A stretch of DNA of 51,871 bases. Source: Candidatus Tepidiaquacellales bacterium UBA2330. Its GTDB lineage: Bacteria > Bacteroidota > Ignavibacteria > Tepidaquicellales > Tepidaquicellaceae. The DNA is taken from contig DDUU01000024.1 in NCBI GenBank assembly GCA_002344965.1, forward strand, positions 1 to 51,871, read 5' to 3'. Below, piece by piece: positions 1-8,999 of the stretch. The notes beneath the pieces are model-generated. The model saw only the letters and a program-made list of their open reading frames with translations, was not told the DNA's origin and ran no database searches. Both the position numbers and the translations under genes were made by a program. Every line of letters starts with the position of its first letter. Position 1 is the first letter of the stretch.

Positions 1-55
1 TTAATAGTTAATAGTTAATAGTTAAGAATTACTAGTTAATTGATAATTGATAATT
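1..55. repeat. Heptanucleotide tandem repeats
   Basis: The window opens with three direct copies of TTAATAG followed by TTAA (1-25), another TAGTTAA at 34-40, and two TTGATAA units just after. It lies downstream of the minus-strand T9SS gene that ends at 69. TAGTTAA is a cyclic permutation of TTAATAG, and the same unit recurs in inverted orientation at 2984-3011 and again in direct orientation at 4313-4326. Function is unknown; the pattern is read directly from the bases. Confidence 0.7.
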
Positions 56-68
56 ATATGTTAGCTAA

Positions 69-1373
69 CTATTTCAAAAATATCATTTGCTTCGTCATAG
101 CAAAGCTCCCTGCTTCAAGTCTGTAAAAATAAATCCCGCTGGATAACTGAAGCTTTATAGTTGAAAACTGAATGTTATAATTTCCCCTGTCCTGCTTTTC
201 ATTTACCAGAGCAGCAATTTCATTGCCTTTTACATCATATACTTTGAGAGTTACAAAACTTTTTTCGGATAATGAATATTGAATAGTTGTATTAGGATTA
301 AACGGATTGGGAAAATTCTGATTCAGAATAAATGAATCAATAATCCCCGATGTCTGATTGACTGAAGTTAATCCGCCGGTTACAGTTTTGATAACAGTCC
401 CGTTAAACCCTACTGCCCACCCGGTCAATGCATCAATAAAATGTACGGATGTTAAGTGACTTCCGGTATTGGATATCTGACTTGTCCAGTTTAATCCGCC
501 GTTATCTGTTCTGATGATTTTACCGCCGCCGCCTGTACACCAGCCTGTGTCGCTATTAATAAAATAGTTATTGGTTGTAGAATTTGTGATTATACTATCT
601 GACGAAAACCAGTCTGCGCCGGCGTTTGTGGTCTTTACCAAACTTTGTTTATGGGCATAACCGGTTAATTCATTTATAAAAGTAATCTTTGTAAAATAAG
701 TCCATGTTGAATCTTCATACATTTCGGACCAGGAAACACTGCCGTCTGTTGTTTTATGTATATAATTTTTATTACCCTGAACATCTGATGAAGTTGTTGA
801 TGAAACCCATCCGGTATTTTCATTCAGAAAGAACACCGAACGCGAAGGAAGACCTAAAGAAGAAGACCAGTTCAATCCTGAATTGTTTGTAAAGCTCAGC
901 GCACCTGATTCAACTATACAAAACGGAGGACAGCAAATTCCGGTATTCGTAATATACGCCTTTTGCGCATTAACAACAAAAAGATCATTAAATAAAAAAC
1001 CGGCACCGCTGATCTGCTGAATCCATGAATTACCTCCGTTATTGGTTTTTAAAAGTATTACACTATGATAGCATAAGGGGTTAAAATCGTCAAAGCCGCC
1101 AGCAGCCCATCCTGTATTTGCATCGGCAAACATAATATTAAGCAACGGCAAACTTGTGGTTGAATTTTGAATAAACCATTCAGAACCTCCGTTTGTCGTC
1201 TTAATTATTTTACCGCTGTCCCCTGATGCCCAGCCTGTGTTGGAATTAATAAAATAAACACTGTAAAGTCTTGTAGATATCCCGCTGCTTTGATTTACCC
1301 AGTTATTCTGAGAGAAAACAATTGATGTATAGTTTTGAATAATAACCAATAGAAAAAATATTTTTATGATCAT
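69..1373 (-). CDS. T9SS-exported YCF48-like beta-propeller protein
   Basis: This 434-residue secreted protein starts with a hydrophobic signal peptide (MIIKIFFLLVIIQNYTSIVFS) and contains about six repeats of the form 'sVyFiNsnTGWasGdsGkIikTtNGG'. That pattern is typical of YCF48/BNR-like photosynthesis-assembly-type propellers, which in this phylum are generic extracellular propellers and not photosystem factors. The last ~85 residues are a T9SS type A sorting domain (NFPNPFNPNTTIQYSL, then SSGIYFYRLEAGSF and a basic/hydrophobic end). The protein is therefore expected to be exported by T9SS to the surface or medium. It lies 29 bases downstream of the next T9SS gene on the same strand, so the two may be co-transcribed. 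The ligand is unknown. Confidence 0.85.
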   Translation of the reverse strand: MIIKIFFLLVIIQNYTSIVFSQNNWVNQSSGISTRLYSVYFINSNTGWASGDSGKIIKTTNGGSEWFIQNSTTSLPLLNIMFADANTGWAAGGFDDFNPLCYHSVILLKTNNGGNSWIQQISGAGFLFNDLFVVNAQKAYITNTGICCPPFCIVESGALSFTNNSGLNWSSSLGLPSRSVFFLNENTGWVSSTTSSDVQGNKNYIHKTTDGSVSWSEMYEDSTWTYFTKITFINELTGYAHKQSLVKTTNAGADWFSSDSIITNSTTNNYFINSDTGWCTGGGGKIIRTDNGGLNWTSQISNTGSHLTSVHFIDALTGWAVGFNGTVIKTVTGGLTSVNQTSGIIDSFILNQNFPNPFNPNTTIQYSLSEKSFVTLKVYDVKGNEIAALVNEKQDRGNYNIQFSTIKLQLSSGIYFYRLEAGSFAMTKQMIFLK

Positions 1374-1402
1374 AATATTTTGAATAATAATTTCATAAAA
1401 AA

Positions 1403-2827
1403 TTATTTTAATAAAATCATTCTTTTTGTTTCAGAAAAATCTTCTGTTTCCAACTTATAAAAATAAATTCCGCTTGGAAAGAAACTTCCGTCAAAATCCG
1501 CTTCATAACTCCCCTGCAAAAGAGTTTCATTGACTAATGTCAAAACTTCTTTACCCAATACATCAAACACAACTAACTTCACGATTTGCGTACCGCGTCT
1601 TTCCCCCCGCGGGATTTCAAATTTAATTTTCGTCGACGGATTGAACGGATTCGGATAGTTCTGATGTAAGAAGAAACTTTGAACTTCAATATTTAAATTT
1701 TTAATAGATGTAGGATCATGAATTATTCTGTGAACATATAATCCCGTCTGCATGTCGGATGAAATGATCTTACCTGAATTAAAAAAAGGATAACAGCTCC
1801 AGTTTCCGGCAATTATATCCGCATTTGAATTTGGATATGTATCATGGAAAGCAAATTCGACAGGATTGCTTGGATTTCGGATATCAAGTAATCTGAGACC
1901 GGCAGTGTGATGAGATATATAGAGAACATCACTTTTAACAAATGGATTATGAGCGATGGAAGTCAGATCACCCGGCGGACGATAAGTTGTTATAAATTCA
2001 ATATTGGTTAAATCCTCAATATTCCAAATTGCAATAATTCCCGGCGGACCTCTGCTCTCATCAGCAGTAATTAAATATTTTCCGTTTTCAGACAGCCAGC
2101 AACTGTGAGGAAGTGAATATCCGGGAAGATTATTCATTTCAGCAATTTCAGTTATGCTGTCTTTATTGCCTGCATCAAGAATGACAAATTTATTTATTCC
2201 GGTAACGGCAGCATACACCGTATCATTTTTTACATAGCAATCGTGAACAAATCCTCTGAGATACTCTCCTCTTTTTACCGGATTCTCCGGATCAGCAATA
2301 TCAATTATTGTAAGTCCACTCGCTGCATTCACATTTCCACCGCATAGATACAGAAAATTTTTTTCCTGAAATAAAGTATGAGCATTTCTAAAATTTCCAT
2401 AAGTCCAGTTTTTGACATGGTGAACTGAATCGGGAAGATAACTCATATCAATGATCTGTAATCCGGTCCAATTTGTCATCCCGTAACTATCGGATGTAAT
2501 ATAAGCATAGTTTAAATAAGTTTTAATTTCCCTGTTAATAATATGATTGGCAGGAACAAAATCACATTCATATACATTTGAGCTGTCTGATATGTCTATA
2601 AAAGAAGTACCTGTAACACAGGCTAATATGGCATATTCTTTCCCGGTCTGTGAAGTCCAGCCCCAGATCGAAGAATACTTTGAATTAAGTTCAGAAGGCG
2701 GTTGATTTGGCCTGACATCAAACTGATTCAGCAGATCTAAGTTTGAAATTAACTGAGCTAATAAAATATCTTTTCCAATGGTGATAAATATAATTATTGT
2801 TAATATATTTTTAAAAAGTATTTTCAT
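1403..2827 (-). CDS. T9SS-exported LVIVD-repeat (choice-of-anchor B-like) protein
   Basis: This 474-residue protein has a signal peptide (MKILFKNILTIIIFITIGKDILLAQ) and repeated segments of the type 'LxIIDisdPenPvkxGeY' and 'LRLLDIRNPSNPVEF', the hallmark of LVIVD beta-propeller repeats as in choice-of-anchor B family proteins. The order of features is signal peptide, propeller (about residues 45-380), then a C-terminal T9SS type A domain (NYPNPFNPSTKIKFEI ... SGIYFYKLETEDFSETKRM). The sorting domain carries a charged insertion (GERRGTQ) before the second strand. No catalytic site is recognisable. It sits between two other T9SS genes on the same strand, with 29 bases to the downstream one and 184 to the upstream one. 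The call to an extracellular propeller is firm; the biological role is unknown. Confidence 0.85.
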   Translation of the reverse strand: MKILFKNILTIIIFITIGKDILLAQLISNLDLLNQFDVRPNQPPSELNSKYSSIWGWTSQTGKEYAILACVTGTSFIDISDSSNVYECDFVPANHIINREIKTYLNYAYITSDSYGMTNWTGLQIIDMSYLPDSVHHVKNWTYGNFRNAHTLFQEKNFLYLCGGNVNAASGLTIIDIADPENPVKRGEYLRGFVHDCYVKNDTVYAAVTGINKFVILDAGNKDSITEIAEMNNLPGYSLPHSCWLSENGKYLITADESRGPPGIIAIWNIEDLTNIEFITTYRPPGDLTSIAHNPFVKSDVLYISHHTAGLRLLDIRNPSNPVEFAFHDTYPNSNADIIAGNWSCYPFFNSGKIISSDMQTGLYVHRIIHDPTSIKNLNIEVQSFFLHQNYPNPFNPSTKIKFEIPRGERRGTQIVKLVVFDVLGKEVLTLVNETLLQGSYEADFDGSFFPSGIYFYKLETEDFSETKRMILLK

Positions 2828-2983
2828 TTACACGTAAATGTTTTGCCTGTCTTGTTTGAAAACTTTTAAAGCATTTTACATCTAAGAAACTGACTCTGAA
2901 GCCTTCACACGTACCACGCGGATCAATTTCTATAAAAGTATGTATCCTTTTGATTTAATTATATTCTTTTTAACAATTTAAAA

Positions 2984-3011
2984 TTAACTATTAACTACTA
3001 ACTACTAACTA
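2984..3011. repeat. Inverted copy of the TAGTTAA heptamer array
   Basis: Four consecutive 7-base units, TTAACTA, TTAACTA, CTAACTA and CTAACTA, run directly into the stop codon of the minus-strand gene that ends at 3012. TTAACTA is the reverse complement of TAGTTAA, the unit repeated at the left edge of the window and at 4313-4326. The array is short and could be slipped-strand expansion or a site recognised by a protein. Confidence 0.7.
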
Positions 3012-4310
3012 TTATTTCAAAAGTATCATTCTCTTACTCTCAACAAATTCCCCCGCCTCCAGTCTGTAAAAATATACTCCGCTCGGTAAACCTTCTCCGT
3101 AAAAATTAACTGCATAACTTCCGGCATTTTGTTTTTCATTAACTAAAGTAAATATATCTTTCCCGAGATTATCAGAAACAACAAGCTTTACATTATTCCC
3201 GCCCGACGGAATAGAGTAATGAATAGAAGTTACAGGATTAAACGGATTCGGAAAATTCTGATTTAGTCTGAAAGAAAGCGCATAATTTATTTCAACATTA
3301 CTGTTGAGATTGTGATAATTATAACTTCCGTTAAAGTCAATTTGCTTCAGTCTGTATTTGTAAATACCCGGAGAGAGATTTTTATCTATGAATCCATACT
3401 GAAATGTATTTGAACTTGTTCCGTTACCCTGTACAGTACCAATCCTTGTCCATTCAGCGGCGCTGTATTTTTCAATTTCAAAATGAGAATTGTTTATCTC
3501 ACCGGAAGTTGTCCAGTGTAAAGTGACATCTCTTCCGCTAACGGAATAATTAAAGCTTTTTAATTCGACCGGAAGCACCCCGTCCGGAAACCATCCCCTG
3601 TTCACATAGATGCCGTCAAGATTTAATAATAAACTTGACTGACTTTCTCCCTGCATAAGAACTACAGCATCCAAGTCTGCAGCGTCCGGAGCAGCATTAG
3701 TCATTGGCAGGATAGTCGGAGCCGGTTCAATCGGAGTCGGCGGATTTGCAGCATCAAACACAAACAGACTGACTTCATCATTATTACCGCCGCTTATGAA
3801 TTTATATTTTACTACAAGTAAGTATGTTTCGCCCGGGTTATAGACCGGAGATGTAAAGTCTACTGAAGCCTGTCCGGCTTTTGAAATCGCAAGCTGATAA
3901 CCCGTTGAGTTGGGATTCTTAATATAAACTCTTGCAAAAGTCTCACCATCCGAACTGCGAAGCGCGAAGAAATTATCTGCGTCGGAAAACGGGAAGAATA
4001 CCTTCAGCATAAATGACGCATATACGGAACCGTCAGTTTGTGCGGAAGAAAAAAGCGAATAGACCTTGTTACCGCCGTTAGCGCTGATAGATGACATATT
4101 TCCGATTCCTGAACCCTGGTATCCCGTGAAAGTAAGACCGGGCGTCGATACTGAAATAGGATTTAAATGCGGTCCGATATTATTCCAGTTTCCGGTTTGA
4201 AAAAGAAAGATACCGCCGGTATAGCTGAAATTCTCCGTAAATATCTGACTGTATGACTTTGAAGCTGTTAAGATAAAACAAAGTAAAAGTATGAGTTTAA
4301 TCATTTTCAA
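3012..4310 (-). CDS. T9SS-exported protein, lectin/laminin-like sandwich
   Basis: This 432-residue secreted protein has a signal peptide (MKMIKLILLLCFILTASKSYSQ). Residues ~25-240 are a beta-rich domain of the kind that follows 'FTENFSYTGG' openings in Bacteroidota surface proteins, resembling concanavalin/laminin-G-like sandwiches. After 'GVLPVELKSFNYSVSGRDV' comes a fibronectin-III-like linker ('LHWTTSGEINNSHFEIEK') often found before T9SS tails. The last ~80 residues are a T9SS type A sorting domain (NFPNPFNPVTSIHYSI ... SGVYFYRLEAGEFVESKRM). No active site is visible. It is the first of three same-strand T9SS genes and probably heads that set, although spacing to the next is 184 bases. 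The lectin-like fold is an inference from composition only. Confidence 0.8.
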   Translation of the reverse strand: MKMIKLILLLCFILTASKSYSQIFTENFSYTGGIFLFQTGNWNNIGPHLNPISVSTPGLTFTGYQGSGIGNMSSISANGGNKVYSLFSSAQTDGSVYASFMLKVFFPFSDADNFFALRSSDGETFARVYIKNPNSTGYQLAISKAGQASVDFTSPVYNPGETYLLVVKYKFISGGNNDEVSLFVFDAANPPTPIEPAPTILPMTNAAPDAADLDAVVLMQGESQSSLLLNLDGIYVNRGWFPDGVLPVELKSFNYSVSGRDVTLHWTTSGEINNSHFEIEKYSAAEWTRIGTVQGNGTSSNTFQYGFIDKNLSPGIYKYRLKQIDFNGSYNYHNLNSNVEINYALSFRLNQNFPNPFNPVTSIHYSIPSGGNNVKLVVSDNLGKDIFTLVNEKQNAGSYAVNFYGEGLPSGVYFYRLEAGEFVESKRMILLK

Positions 4311-4312
4311 AA

Positions 4313-4326
4313 TAGTTATTAGTTAA
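4313..4326. repeat. Two further TAGTTA[A/T] heptamers
   Basis: TAGTTAT followed by TAGTTAA lies two bases upstream of the start codon of the minus-strand gene 3012-4310, placing heptamer units on both sides of that gene. It may be part of that gene's leader. Confidence 0.5.
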
Positions 4327-4494
4327 AAATATTTAGTTTAAGAAGGTTCATCTCAAGATAAGAAAATCTGATTTTTTTTTTTCAAAGTTAATTAATTTGT
4401 TTATTCAACACAACACTGAAAATCTTTATTTTGGAATTTCAATAATTACTTTGTTTTTTATGATAAAAATTTTTTCTGATTTGTCTTATTATAA

Positions 4495-6009
4495 TTAAAA
4501 TATTTTTCGAGAGGTCTTTTTCTTATTAACATATAAATTCAGCTGATTTATTTTCTCTGATAGCCAGTCAAAGCTTAATACATGATTTTCTTCTTTTAAT
4601 TTATGACTAAGTACTTTTAAATCATCAGAAGATATGTGTTCCTTTTCTTTAATTCTCATCAGCATTTTTGTATATTTCAGAAAATTAATCCCGGAGATCT
4701 TTGTATGATCCGGAAAGTTTTTTGCGCTTTTCAGATAATTAAGAAAAGAATCATACAAAGAAAACGCCTGTTCGGAATAATTCAGCTCATAATAAATTTT
4801 CATCAGAAGAATTCTTATATCCAGTTTGTAAAGGAACAAATCGAATTTAATTTTTAAAATCTGTTCAAGACTTTTTTCATATTCACCTTTTTCATAAAAA
4901 AGATTTGCCAGAGCGTAAAATGTCATATTCTCCCTATGATCTTTGTGAAGTTCGGCAGAATACTTTTCTATGAATTTCTCAAGCCAGTCAAATTTTTTTA
5001 ACTGAGCTGCATTATTCACAATATTCCTGAAAAGCACAATGTGAATATCTTCTTTATCCAATATCTTATAAATCCCGTTTTTTAAAGTATTATCATATAT
5101 TTCAAAAAGTTCTTCTCTGAAAGAATCCTTCTCCGCGCGGTCAGTCCGCGATGAACAATAGGTAGCGAGTATACTGTAAAACATATACTGATCAGACCTT
5201 GAAAATAAATTCAAATAATCATTCAGATGTTTTTTTAATTTAAAATAATATTCATTCCCATTTTTCTCCCGGTTCATTTTATAAACCAGATAAAAGGTAA
5301 ACACATACGGATAAAATTCACTGTTATTTTTTTTCATGTCCTCTAGTATCTCTCCTGCATCTGTGTTGTTTATAAGACTGTCCACCGCCGTAGTTCCGAC
5401 TTTCAGATTATACCCTGTTGCAAGTAATTTCTCATTTTCAAATTTAAACGAATTTACCAGCGCTGCTACTACGGAATATTCTCTTGTTTTCATCATTGAA
5501 TGAAACGCCTCATCAAACCTGTCACGATTAAGCGAGTAATTCATATACACTGATTTTATAAAGTATTTTTCCATCAGTGTCTGCACAAATTCTCCGCCGT
5601 CCTTAAAATCTTCATTAATTAAGCTGCTGTATTCTTTGTCAAACTCTCTGTAATTTTTTTTTCGTCTGAGCTGATTCAGCAGATAAAACTTTTTTCTGTT
5701 CTCATCACTGCCGAATTCAACATAAGCCAGAAAGTCTTTGCATGATCTCAGAAGCTCAGATGTCAGCGTTCTTATAAGATTATCAGATTTTTTATCACCG
5801 AATTTTTTTCCCGGGAAAAGCTTATGATAAATATTTTCATTAGTCAGATCATCCGAATCAAAATCAGGGTAGAACTTTTTAACTGTTTTAAAGATCGGAG
5901 CAACATCTCTTTTCCTGCTGAAGAAAGGAGATGAGATATATTTTTCAAGTCCGGACATTTCTTCCGGCGAAAAGCTTTTTAACAATTCTATGAGACGAGT
6001 ATCCTTCAT
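4495..6009 (-). CDS. Hypothetical helical-repeat protein
   Basis: This 504-residue protein has no signal peptide and no membrane segment. It is rich in Lys, Glu, Phe, Tyr and Leu and appears all-helical. It opens with 'LIELLKSFSPEEMSGLEKYISSPFFSRKRDV', which resembles the start of a family of uncharacterised cytoplasmic proteins common in Bacteroidota (a 'LLKxLsxeEhxxFexflxSPfFN' opening followed by TPR-like helices). Helical pairs around residues 330-440 (for example 'YALANLFYEKGEYEKSLEQILKI') look like degenerate TPRs, suggesting a scaffold or protein-binding role. I recognise no catalytic motif. It stands alone, divergent from the T9SS gene at 6418, with a 408-base gap between them. No function is assigned. 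Confidence 0.75.
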   Translation of the reverse strand: MKDTRLIELLKSFSPEEMSGLEKYISSPFFSRKRDVAPIFKTVKKFYPDFDSDDLTNENIYHKLFPGKKFGDKKSDNLIRTLTSELLRSCKDFLAYVEFGSDENRKKFYLLNQLRRKKNYREFDKEYSSLINEDFKDGGEFVQTLMEKYFIKSVYMNYSLNRDRFDEAFHSMMKTREYSVVAALVNSFKFENEKLLATGYNLKVGTTAVDSLINNTDAGEILEDMKKNNSEFYPYVFTFYLVYKMNREKNGNEYYFKLKKHLNDYLNLFSRSDQYMFYSILATYCSSRTDRAEKDSFREELFEIYDNTLKNGIYKILDKEDIHIVLFRNIVNNAAQLKKFDWLEKFIEKYSAELHKDHRENMTFYALANLFYEKGEYEKSLEQILKIKFDLFLYKLDIRILLMKIYYELNYSEQAFSLYDSFLNYLKSAKNFPDHTKISGINFLKYTKMLMRIKEKEHISSDDLKVLSHKLKEENHVLSFDWLSEKINQLNLYVNKKKTSRKIF

Positions 6010-6417
6010 TCAGACAGAGTTTTAAAATTAATCTTTGAAAAATGATTTGAACTTCGTCACAATTCATTTCAATTAAAAGTCATTTTAAACATTAAATTAA
6101 ATGTTTTTTCAGATTATCTTTGAATATGAGCGTAACAATCGGGAAAAAATCTTTTTGCAAATAATATCAAATGGATGTATGTTTGTAACTGATTTATTCT
6201 TTGGAAAGAATGCAGCGCAAGATCCGGAATTGTTTTAAATTTTCCGGCTGATGATTTTAGATACAGTAAATTTTTAGGTGAAGTAATCAAACTGCTTGTT
6301 TTATTCTTTCCAAAGAAAATTAATAGCAGAAATTACTTCTCCTTTTTTTTTGACATATTTTTAAATTAAATTAATATTCACACAACCAAACTATTTTACT
6401 AAACTTAAAAAAACTAA
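6010..6417. other. 408-base intergenic region with an inverted-repeat element
   Basis: This is the divergent gap between the helical-repeat protein and the plus-strand T9SS gene, so it should hold promoters for both. I see no credible ORF and no clear promoter consensus. The one notable structure is a perfect 15-base inverted repeat (6197-6211 and 6303-6317), listed separately. Confidence 0.6.
6197..6317. repeat. 121-base element bounded by perfect 15-base inverted repeats
   Basis: TTCTTTGGAAAGAAT at 6197-6211 is the exact reverse complement of ATTCTTTCCAAAGAA at 6303-6317, with 91 bases between them. The interior includes a smaller dyad, CCGGAA ... TTCCGG, near 6225-6251. The layout resembles a short non-autonomous palindromic element (REP or MITE-like) or a long intergenic hairpin. 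It has no coding capacity. Confidence 0.55.
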
Positions 6418-8754
6418 ATGAAAACAATTCTTCTGCTTCTGATTTCATTAATGCTCAGTTCAGGCTTAACCGATCTGAGATCACAGACAGTAACAATCCC
6501 TGCTTCAAATTTAAATCAGGGTTCGCATAGCTATCCGCTTTCAGCAAATTTCGGGTATGTAAGATCCGAGATGCTTTATATGGCATCCGAAGTCGGTTCT
6601 TTCGGAATTATAACCGAGATAGGGTTCTATTTAAACTATGTAAATCATCCGATTGCTGACAGTATTCCGGTTGTTATTAAAATGAAGACTACAACTGCGA
6701 CACAATATTTTACAGGTGAAACTTATGATGATGCAAGCTCAGGAGCCGTTACGGTTTTTGACGGTATGATTTACGGAGGGAATTTTTTTATGAATAACTG
6801 GACTTCGATACAGCTGCAGACTCCTTATCATTATGATCAGAATAATCTGGCAATTTTCATTGAGACCAATTACGGAAATGAAGGCGGAGAATTAAATTTC
6901 GCAAAAGGCTTCAGATGTGCAACATCACACTCTACAAACGCTTTCGGATATACACCTGACGCAGGAGCTCCCGCGAGACTAAGGCACTGGACCAATAACT
7001 TTACTCCTCCTGCCGGACTCAGCACATGGGAATATTTAAGACCAAATATCAGAATGCAGATTTATGAAATTGATGACTGCAATGTCTATCCGATTTCTGC
7101 TCAGATTCCGGAAGAAGTAAATTTCTCATGCGGGGTTGATGAATTTGTATCTCCGGCTGCTACAATCATGAACGCAACTCAGACTGATCAATACAATATT
7201 ACTGTTGATTTTGAGATTACCGGTCCTGTGAATTATTCCTCACAGGAGATTATTGATACAATACTTTCATTTCAGCAGAAGCAGATTTCTTTCAGCGGTT
7301 TTAATATCAAAACTCCCGGAGATTACAATGCGCAGGTACGGACAACATTTCTCTGTAATAATGTACTAACAGTTCAGGATACACTCGAATACAGTTTTAA
7401 AATTGTAAACCCGAACTTCGGCGGAGGCCAGCCGATAAATAATAATTATTTCTTTGCGAACTCAACTGCCTGCGGAATGAATGCTCCGAATGCTCCTGAG
7501 TTTTACTGGAACGATACAGCCGGAAGCGTTAGTCTGATTTTAAACGGTGAGGATGTTTCCGGAGGTTTAATGTCCGGTAACGTTGATGACGGATTTTTTT
7601 CCCTGGGGAATACACTTCCGGCAGGTGATAAGTTCAGATACTGCGGAGTAGATTATGATTCATTTTTTGTGGGAACAAACGGTCAGATAGGTTTTATAAA
7701 TAATGATAACAATTATAACGGACTGGTTGAATACTCGGCGGAACAGCTGCCGTATCCAACACCTGCTCCCGCAATATTTGCTCTTTGGACAGATCTACAG
7801 TTTGATAATGAAAATATAACGATGAACAGATTAAGCTATAAATCAGATGCGGCTAATAATAAGTTTATCATTACATATGACCGCGCTCCGAAATACGGAG
7901 CGGATGATTCGACTGATTTTGTAAGCTTTCAAATAATACTGGAAACATCGCCCGGACCGATTGAAGACGGATTAATAATAATTCAGTATGATGCATCAAA
8001 GACAGGAGACAGGTTCAAGAATGTTCTTGATGAATATACAATTTGTATAGGAATGCAGAATGAGCTGGCCGGTAATTTTATACAATACAGATATACAACT
8101 AATGAAATTTTTTATTCTTACGGTCCTGTATTCGGTTCATCGCTTGCTCTGGCATTCGGAACAAACTCTGCCGTACTTCCGGTAGAATTGACGTCGTTTA
8201 CTTCTGCAGTAACAGGACGTGATGTTAAATTGAACTGGATCACATTATCAGAGATTAATAACTCGGGATTTTCAATTGAACGCTCTCCGGCATCACAGGA
8301 TCAGTGGACTGCGGCAGGCAGCGTCACAGGTAACGGGACAACAGGAAGTCCGAGCAACTATGAATTCACAGACAAAAATGTAAACGCAGGCAGATATAAA
8401 TACAGACTGAAACAGACAGACTTTAACGGCAGTTTTGAATATTATATGCTGAGCGGAGAAGTTTCAGTTGAGTTACCGGAAAAATTTAATCTCTCGCAGA
8501 ATTATCCTAATCCGTTTAATCCTTCGACAAAGATCAATTACGATTTGCCCGTTGACGGAAATGTAAGTTTAAAACTTTATGACTTATCCGGAAGAGAAGT
8601 AATGACAATAGTAAATGAGGTTCAGACATCCGGATACTATACTGTTAATTTTAACGGATCCAATATTGCCAGCGGAGCTTATTTTTACAGGTTCAGCGTA
8701 AGCAGCAACAGCGGAAATTTCAACATGACAAAGAAAATGATGCTGATCAAATAA
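6418..8754 (+). CDS. T9SS-exported multidomain surface protein
   Basis: This 778-residue secreted protein has a signal peptide (MKTILLLLISLMLSSGLTDLRSQ). Residues ~25-220 form a beta-rich domain with 'YPLSANFGYVRSEMLYMASEV', as in Bacteroidota adhesin-like proteins that precede Ig-like segments. Residues ~225-335 look like an Ig/CARDB-like repeat with paired cysteines. Residues ~340-600 carry an NHL/nidogen-like stretch ('FRYCGVDYDSFFVGTNGQIGF'). A fibronectin-like linker ('VLPVELTSFTSAVTGRDVKL') leads to a T9SS type A tail (NYPNPFNPSTKINYDL ... SGAYFYRFSV). No enzyme motif is visible. It is a single-gene transcription unit, closed by a strong hairpin terminator 31 bases after the stop. Surface localisation is well supported; the role, perhaps adhesion, is inferred. 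Confidence 0.85.
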   Translation: MKTILLLLISLMLSSGLTDLRSQTVTIPASNLNQGSHSYPLSANFGYVRSEMLYMASEVGSFGIITEIGFYLNYVNHPIADSIPVVIKMKTTTATQYFTGETYDDASSGAVTVFDGMIYGGNFFMNNWTSIQLQTPYHYDQNNLAIFIETNYGNEGGELNFAKGFRCATSHSTNAFGYTPDAGAPARLRHWTNNFTPPAGLSTWEYLRPNIRMQIYEIDDCNVYPISAQIPEEVNFSCGVDEFVSPAATIMNATQTDQYNITVDFEITGPVNYSSQEIIDTILSFQQKQISFSGFNIKTPGDYNAQVRTTFLCNNVLTVQDTLEYSFKIVNPNFGGGQPINNNYFFANSTACGMNAPNAPEFYWNDTAGSVSLILNGEDVSGGLMSGNVDDGFFSLGNTLPAGDKFRYCGVDYDSFFVGTNGQIGFINNDNNYNGLVEYSAEQLPYPTPAPAIFALWTDLQFDNENITMNRLSYKSDAANNKFIITYDRAPKYGADDSTDFVSFQIILETSPGPIEDGLIIIQYDASKTGDRFKNVLDEYTICIGMQNELAGNFIQYRYTTNEIFYSYGPVFGSSLALAFGTNSAVLPVELTSFTSAVTGRDVKLNWITLSEINNSGFSIERSPASQDQWTAAGSVTGNGTTGSPSNYEFTDKNVNAGRYKYRLKQTDFNGSFEYYMLSGEVSVELPEKFNLSQNYPNPFNPSTKINYDLPVDGNVSLKLYDLSGREVMTIVNEVQTSGYYTVNFNGSNIASGAYFYRFSVSSNSGNFNMTKKMMLIK

Positions 8755-8784
8755 TTTCCAGAAATCGTATAAACTTTATTATCC

Positions 8785-8820
8785 CGTTCCCAATCTGCTG
8801 ATTGGGAACGTTTTTTTTTT
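8785..8820 (+). terminator. Strong intrinsic terminator
   Basis: A perfect 11-base stem (CGTTCCCAATC / GATTGGGAACG) with a TGCT loop is followed at once by ten T residues. It ends transcription of the T9SS gene at 6418-8754 and insulates the downstream two-TM/STAND genes. Confidence 0.9.
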
Positions 8821-8999
8821 ACTCATTTTTTTCTTTCATTCCCGGTCTCCTGACTTTGGAAGAAAATAAAAATTATAACGTTTCAGGTGATATAAACAAT
8901 TACTTTTATTTGTAAATACGGATAAGTATTTTAATATCAAATAATAATAAATATTTCTCAAACTGAATTCACTTCATTTCATATTTTGAGATATCTGCA

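Noticed and set aside
69..1373. Photosystem II assembly factor
   Set aside because: YCF48-like repeats are common in secreted proteins of non-phototrophs; the signal peptide and T9SS tail place it outside the cell.
1..3011. CRISPR-like array from the heptamer repeats
   Set aside because: Units are 7 bases, contiguous and spacerless, with no cas gene in the window.
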